Below are positions 60,101 through 64,000 of a DNA stretch of 64,000 nt, piece by piece (the stretch's first letter is position 1; every line of letters begins with the position of its first letter). Made by a program: the position numbers and the translations under genes. Origin of the DNA: Erigeron canadensis (taxonomy: Eukaryota; Streptophyta; Magnoliopsida; Asterales; Asteraceae); contig NC_057763.1 in assembly GCF_010389155.1 (NCBI RefSeq), positions 9,672,649-9,736,648 of the forward strand. Reading direction: 5' to 3'. Under the pieces are notes generated by a model that saw only the letters and a program-made list of their open reading frames with translations, was not told the DNA's origin and made no database searches.

Positions 60101-60933
60101 ACCGCGGTAAGAGCTTGATATAGGTCATCTAAGACACCATCTCTTGTAGACATCATATCATCTCCCTCCTCATCTGAAGAAGAAACAACCATTTGCCTCT
60201 TAAGAGCTTCCGAAACCTTCGTTTCAATAATCAATGCCAAAGGATCAGAAGATACAACTTCTGGCATTTTGTTTGATGATGCTTTCCTTAACACTTGATT
60301 TTCGTTGAGCTTGAAGGATTCATAAAGAGTATGAATGGTGAACTTGGCTAGATTTTGATGTTGCTTGATTTGAGTTCCAAAATCTTTCCATTCTGGATCA
60401 AGAGCTTTGATGAACTTGATGTTTAACTCAATCTCTGTTTTCTTGACATTGTTCTTCCTTAGTTCATTGATAACATTGCAGAATCTGTAGTAGACATTTT
60501 CAAGAGATTCATTTGGCAGTTTGTTGAAGTTGTTAAACTCAGTCAAAACATTGGTCAATCGGATGGTTGAAGTCATGTCAGCTCCTTCCATTTGTCATGC
60601 CACCTCATCCCATATCTCCTTAGCTGTCTCATAAGAAACAACGGAGCCATAGATCTCATTGGGAAGTGCTTGATACAAGCATGATCTTGCTCTGTTATCT
60701 GCAGTTGTTCGATCTTTTTGTTCGGCATTCAAAAGATCAAGAGTGAGGATTTCCTTAGTAGTGGGACGGTGATGAACGGAAAGTCCATTAAGAATTGAAT
60801 CTTTAAGCATGTGAACATTTGTTTGATGTTCCACATAGTCCATAAATCTTTTCTTCCATAGTCCATAAAAACCACGGTAGAGAACTGGAGGTCTTGTACC
60901 TGAACCCAATGCCAATGCTTCACGAGAAGCCAT
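57194..60933 (-). pseudogene. RT-E gag, long coiled-coil type
   Basis: ATG at 60933-60931. Core: RPPVLYRGFYGLWKKRFMDYV, then TGA at 60597-60595 splits the frame. Next: LPNESLENVYYRFCNVINEL, Ser/Asp-rich SSDEEGDD, and a knuckle CYNYGIPGHFAIDC near 59870 whose second Cys is now Tyr. A very long coiled coil of roughly 350 residues follows (59700-58600; LEKTIQDLEKANQDLEIQK), then STQ-rich repeats. A frameshift near 58380 leads to Lys-rich sequence to 57683, and another to the end near 57195. About 1,240 codons in all. A long tail between knuckle and protease is a sirevirus-like trait. Confidence 0.88.
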
Positions 60934-62168
60934 TTGAAATTGATTTGATTTGAAAATTGAGTTGAAATAAGAGTTGAATAAAATTGGAAATGAAATGATC
61001 TAGGGAAAGATCGTCCTAGAAGATCGTTCTAGGATGAAGATCTTCTTGAGTGAAAGACAGTTGAAACGATTTTGAATGAGATCGTCTTGGAAACTTTGAA
61101 AGAAATTTGGCTAAGTATGGAATGAAATTGAAATTGAAGTAAGTTTTGGAATTGAAATTTAAGAAATGAAATGAAATGAAATGAATTGAAATGAAACGAT
61201 CTTGAGAGAATCGTTTTGAAAATCTGGAAATGAGACGGTCTTGGAGGAAGATCGTCTTAGAGTTGATTACTTGAAGAATTTTTCTTAAGTATTTTTGTAA
61301 AAATTGGACAGAATTTCAGTACGAAATGGATTGAAAGAAATTTGAGCAAAACCAATCAATGAGATTAGTTACCCAGGAAGTGTGTGATTCCCAATCACAA
61401 CGACTTCAAATGATCAACCAAACCACAAAAACTTTTCAAAGAAACTCGGACGATCTTGTCAGGATCGTCCTAGAATCAGTGAGCTGAAACTATCTTGAGG
61501 AGATCGTCCTAACTTTCTGTCACAAAATTTTCAAGTATCAAATACTTTTCAAGTATTTGAATTGACCAAACCAATCCTATTGGATTAATTAGCCACAAAC
61601 AAATACTTCACACCACAACCACTTGCCAGAACAATCTTGAGGAGATCGTCCTACAAGCCACAAAGCTTAAAGTATGAAAAGTGAAATATCAAGCACTGAG
61701 ACGATCTGATGAAGATCGTCCTAGTGAGAATCGTCCTAGCATCATCTTCTTCATCATGAAAACTGGTATTTTCAAAAACTCCATTGATGACTTCTAAAAA
61801 CTTCAATATCTTTAAAATTACTGGGAGTTATGACTTGAAATAACTTGATAAATGTTTGTTTTCACCTCCGCAACAAATCCTTAAACAAAATTCAGCAAAA
61901 AAACACAACAGAATCAAATCCCAAATTTTAGCGCCAAAAACTAAAAAATTCAATATTGAGTTATAGATTGAATTGGAACTTGAAACTTGACAGGATTATG
62001 TTTTAAACTATCAGGAATCTATTAGTGAACAAAAATCTATGATTTTATGTGATTTGAGCGGTGAAAATGATGAAACAGTGGACAGATAGAAAAACGGCTT
62101 TCGAATTTGATTTTTTTGATGAATTTGAGATAGAATTCAGTTATGGATCGATATCAGAATGATGTTTT
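60934..62168 (-). other. RT-E 5' leader with repeated GATCGTCC hairpin motifs
   Basis: No gene. At least six clusters (61004-61050, 61068-61085, 61196-61260, 61449-61510, 61632-61652, 61699-61740) carry GACGATCT or GATCGTC(C/T)TAG in opposite orientations a few bases apart, able to form short stems. Such structure between primer site and gag could serve RNA packaging or dimerisation; that is inference. Confidence 0.65.
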
Positions 62169-62180
62169 GCTCTGATACCA
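62169..62180 (-). promoter_or_regulatory. RT-E primer binding site
   Basis: The minus strand reads TGGTATCAGAGC, 2 nt from the LTR. Confidence 0.93.
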
Positions 62181-62182
62181 CA

Positions 62183-62491
62183 TGTCAAAACACGATTTCT
62201 CGCCTGAATTCGAGCTTAATAATGGTGGATTTGTGTAGTGTGTGTAGTGTGTGTGTTTTTGGTGTTTGTGTGTGTATTGAGAGAGAAAGTGTGTGTGTTG
62301 AAAGTCTGATTTGATTAAATGAGAAAAGGTTATGATTATCTAACGTATGAGGGTATTTATACCGAAATACACAAATATGCTAATTATCATAATTAGCCCC
62401 ACAACCTTAGTAATCATTCACCTATGACCTAACTACAAGTAAGTCTACTAGTTTAAATTACAATTTATCACTATTTTTTGAATTTCTAACA
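62183..62491 (-). repeat. RT-E 5' LTR
   Basis: 309 bp, longer than the other LTR mainly through extra GTGTGT units near 62240-62295. Minus-strand TATAAATA at 62354-62361. Confidence 0.93.
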
Positions 62492-62496
62492 ATTGC

Positions 62497-62955
62497 TGGT
62501 ACAGCTGGTGCTCGTACTTCTAGGACTCAAGATAAAGGTAAAGCTGTGATGGTTGCTCCAGATGCAGATCCTGATGATCCAGATGATGATGATGAGGAAG
62601 ATTCCAATTCAGGTAACTCCAATTCTAATTCTTATAGAATAGAAAGGGAGATTCGAGAAAAGCTAGTGAATGATCCTCATAATCATATAGAAAAAGAAAA
62701 TCTTAGCAAAGGAAAATCTACTCAGGATAGTGAGTCAACTAGGACTGATTCTACTACCAATGCCTCTACAGAGTCAGATTTGCACCCTTTAATTGTGCAT
62801 AGACTAGAAAAGATATTGGGTTATGATCCACAAGCTCAAATGATTATTATGATCCAGGATCACTTAGGGATCAAATGAAAGAACGGTCAGGGTTAACTCA
62901 TACATCTTTAGAGTCAGAGTCAGATTCAGATTCAAATTCGGATTATGAACCTTAG
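62497..62955 (+). pseudogene. RT-C aORF, exon 1, second part
   Basis: Continues 50771-52836 after RT-E. Acidic low complexity (DDPDDDDEED), RIEREIREKL, STESDLHPLIVHRLEKILGYDP. A deletion near 62840 removes a stretch present in RT-A and shifts the frame. Shared terminal ATGAACCTTAG at 62945-62955. Confidence 0.7.
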
Positions 62956-63211
62956 TGCTAATGATTTTTGTTTTTGTAATGATTATAAGATAAATATGAA
63001 TGTATTAGTTACATTATATTTATGATATAATATGATTATTGCAAGTTAAAATAGATAAAGATTATAAGATATATAAGATGTAATGTTTTACATTATATAT
63101 ATGATATAGTATTATTTATTTTAATTTCTTTTATGTACTTATACTTTTTATTTTAAGTCTTAACATATCATGTGTTCTTTGTTTTTGCATGTGTGAATTG
63201 TTAAATTGCAA
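62613..63211 (+). other. RT-C intron homologue with lost acceptor
   Basis: The donor TTCAG|GTAACTCC is intact. The acceptor position reads AAATTGCAA where RT-A and RT-B have GAATTGCAG, so normal splicing should fail here. 599 bp. Confidence 0.5.
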
Positions 63212-64000
63212 ATAAGCTTCAAATTGGTGCATTGGATGATCTTGATGCTGAAGATGACTTAGGCAGTATCAATGAAGAAGACTGGGAAGAAGGAGATTTT
63301 ATTCCTAGATCTGCTTGGAAGAAATTGATGAGAAAACCGTATGATTTTGATCGGGTTTTTAATCAAGACAGAGTCATTCCTGTTGAACCAATTGCTGAAG
63401 AGGAACATTTCAGAGAGAATCCAGTTAGAGATAGTCCAGATGAGCCAAGAAATGCTGCAAGGTTGAGATTCGCAGTGTTTGCAAATATAATTGATGAAGG
63501 ATATGATAATATTTTTGATCTAGACTGGGAGATAGATGCTACACGAGAGTTCAATATTAGAAGTTTTAATATTCCTCCGGTGGAGCAAGATCATGAGTTT
63601 ATCGTTGAACGAAGAACCCCAGTGATTGTATAACGTGCTGGTTATCGTATAGGTGGAAGTTTGAAACCGACGATATTTTGGGAATTCATCTTAGATAGGG
63701 ACGCACCTAGTTATTTCTCAGTGATACAGAGTTGGTTTTATGATCATAGAATCAAGTTGTTTGTTATCAAGAGAAAAGAGGGATGCCAGTACATGGAAAA
63801 AGACTTGAAATATTTCCAAAGTCTAGTTGAGTCAGATTTGTTAGATTTGGGAAAAAGATGGTTTGTAAATCTTCAAGAGTATGGATATGCTGATTTTCTT
63901 TGGCAAAAATTGCAAAAGGAAATAAGTTGGCATTTTAGTGATAGAGGTTTGAAACCTGAAGACCGGTTGATTCAACCTAGATCCCTGAAGAAGATAAAGA
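63212..64000 (+). pseudogene. RT-C aORF, exon 2 (runs off window)
   Basis: Homologue of RT-A 9683-10830. Frame open from the junction except TAA at 63631-63633, then open to the window end. Motifs: DNIFDLDWEIDATR, KPTIFWEF, YFSVIQSWFYDHRIKLFVIKRKEG, LGKRWFVNLQEYGYADF. More diverged from RT-A and RT-B than they are from each other (for example EDWEEGDFIPRSAWKKL at the start). Confidence 0.7.

Larger units (their letters stand above)
52837..62491 (-). mobile_element. RT-E: minus-strand Copia element inserted in the RT-C aORF
   Basis: LTRs at 52837-53128 and 62183-62491, target duplication ATTGC (52832-52836 and 62492-62496). On the minus strand: LTR, primer site, 1.2-kb leader, gag, protease, integrase; then an RT-D LTR (55592-56088) and 2.5 kb without RT or RNase H before the 3' LTR. 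The LTRs differ by about a dozen substitutions and three indels, so it looks older than RT-A. Defective. Confidence 0.94.

Noticed and set aside
1..64000. A host gene or resistance-gene fragment between the transposons
   Set aside because: Every frame with recognisable motifs is gag, pol or aORF; the remaining gaps are LTR, leader or spacer sequence.

Overview
This 64 kb window is plant nuclear DNA made almost entirely of nested LTR retrotransposons. I found no host gene, rRNA, tRNA or CRISPR array. The Copia gag and pol proteins, and the extra ORFs behind pol, look most like those of Asteraceae (daisy family) genomes. That placement is inference from family resemblance. Labels used here: RT-A, RT-B and RT-C are three copies of one Copia family; RT-D is a related family seen only as LTRs; RT-E, RT-F and RT-G are minus-strand Copia elements; RT-S is a Sirevirus-type Copia.

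Layout. 1-772 and 11485-15596 hold RT-F (minus), split by RT-A (773-11484), which is flanked by the 5-bp duplication TGTAG. A Ty3/Gypsy solo LTR (15597-16995, duplication CAACC) sits next to or inside the RT-F LTR. 17140-27.5k is RT-G (minus). It is broken by a 4.27-kb solo LTR of Tekay/Del type (18049-22320, duplication TTTTT), by another Sirevirus-like LTR (from 22890), and by an AT-rich insertion with a 534-bp tandem duplication. 27.54k-41.39k is an RT-D LTR (minus) split by RT-S (27711-40837), which has two 981-bp LTRs, a tRNA-Met primer site and the duplication TAAAC. RT-S itself carries a foreign segment of about 0.55 kb that reads like plant mitochondrial DNA. 42.37k-49.36k is RT-B. RT-C follows from 49361 to the window end, interrupted by RT-E (52837-62491, minus, duplication ATTGC), which in turn carries an RT-D LTR.

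Every coding region is decayed by stop codons, frameshifts and deletions, so all are called pseudogenes. RT-S lost part of the RT catalytic core and its YVDD motif reads YVDV. RT-A keeps gag and RNase H but lost protease, integrase and most of RT. RT-B and RT-C keep only the 3' third of the element.

The most interesting content is that 3' third. In RT-A, RT-B and RT-C it holds a long additional ORF (aORF) behind pol, preceded by an LTR-like internal promoter (paired TGACGTCA palindromes, TATA box) and a probable leader intron. It also has a probable second intron joining exon 1 in frame to an exon 2 that has no start codon. RT-S has an aORF with the same broad layout and its own TATA box 155-162 bp upstream. 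Together they suggest a separately promoted, spliced accessory gene in this group of Copia elements.
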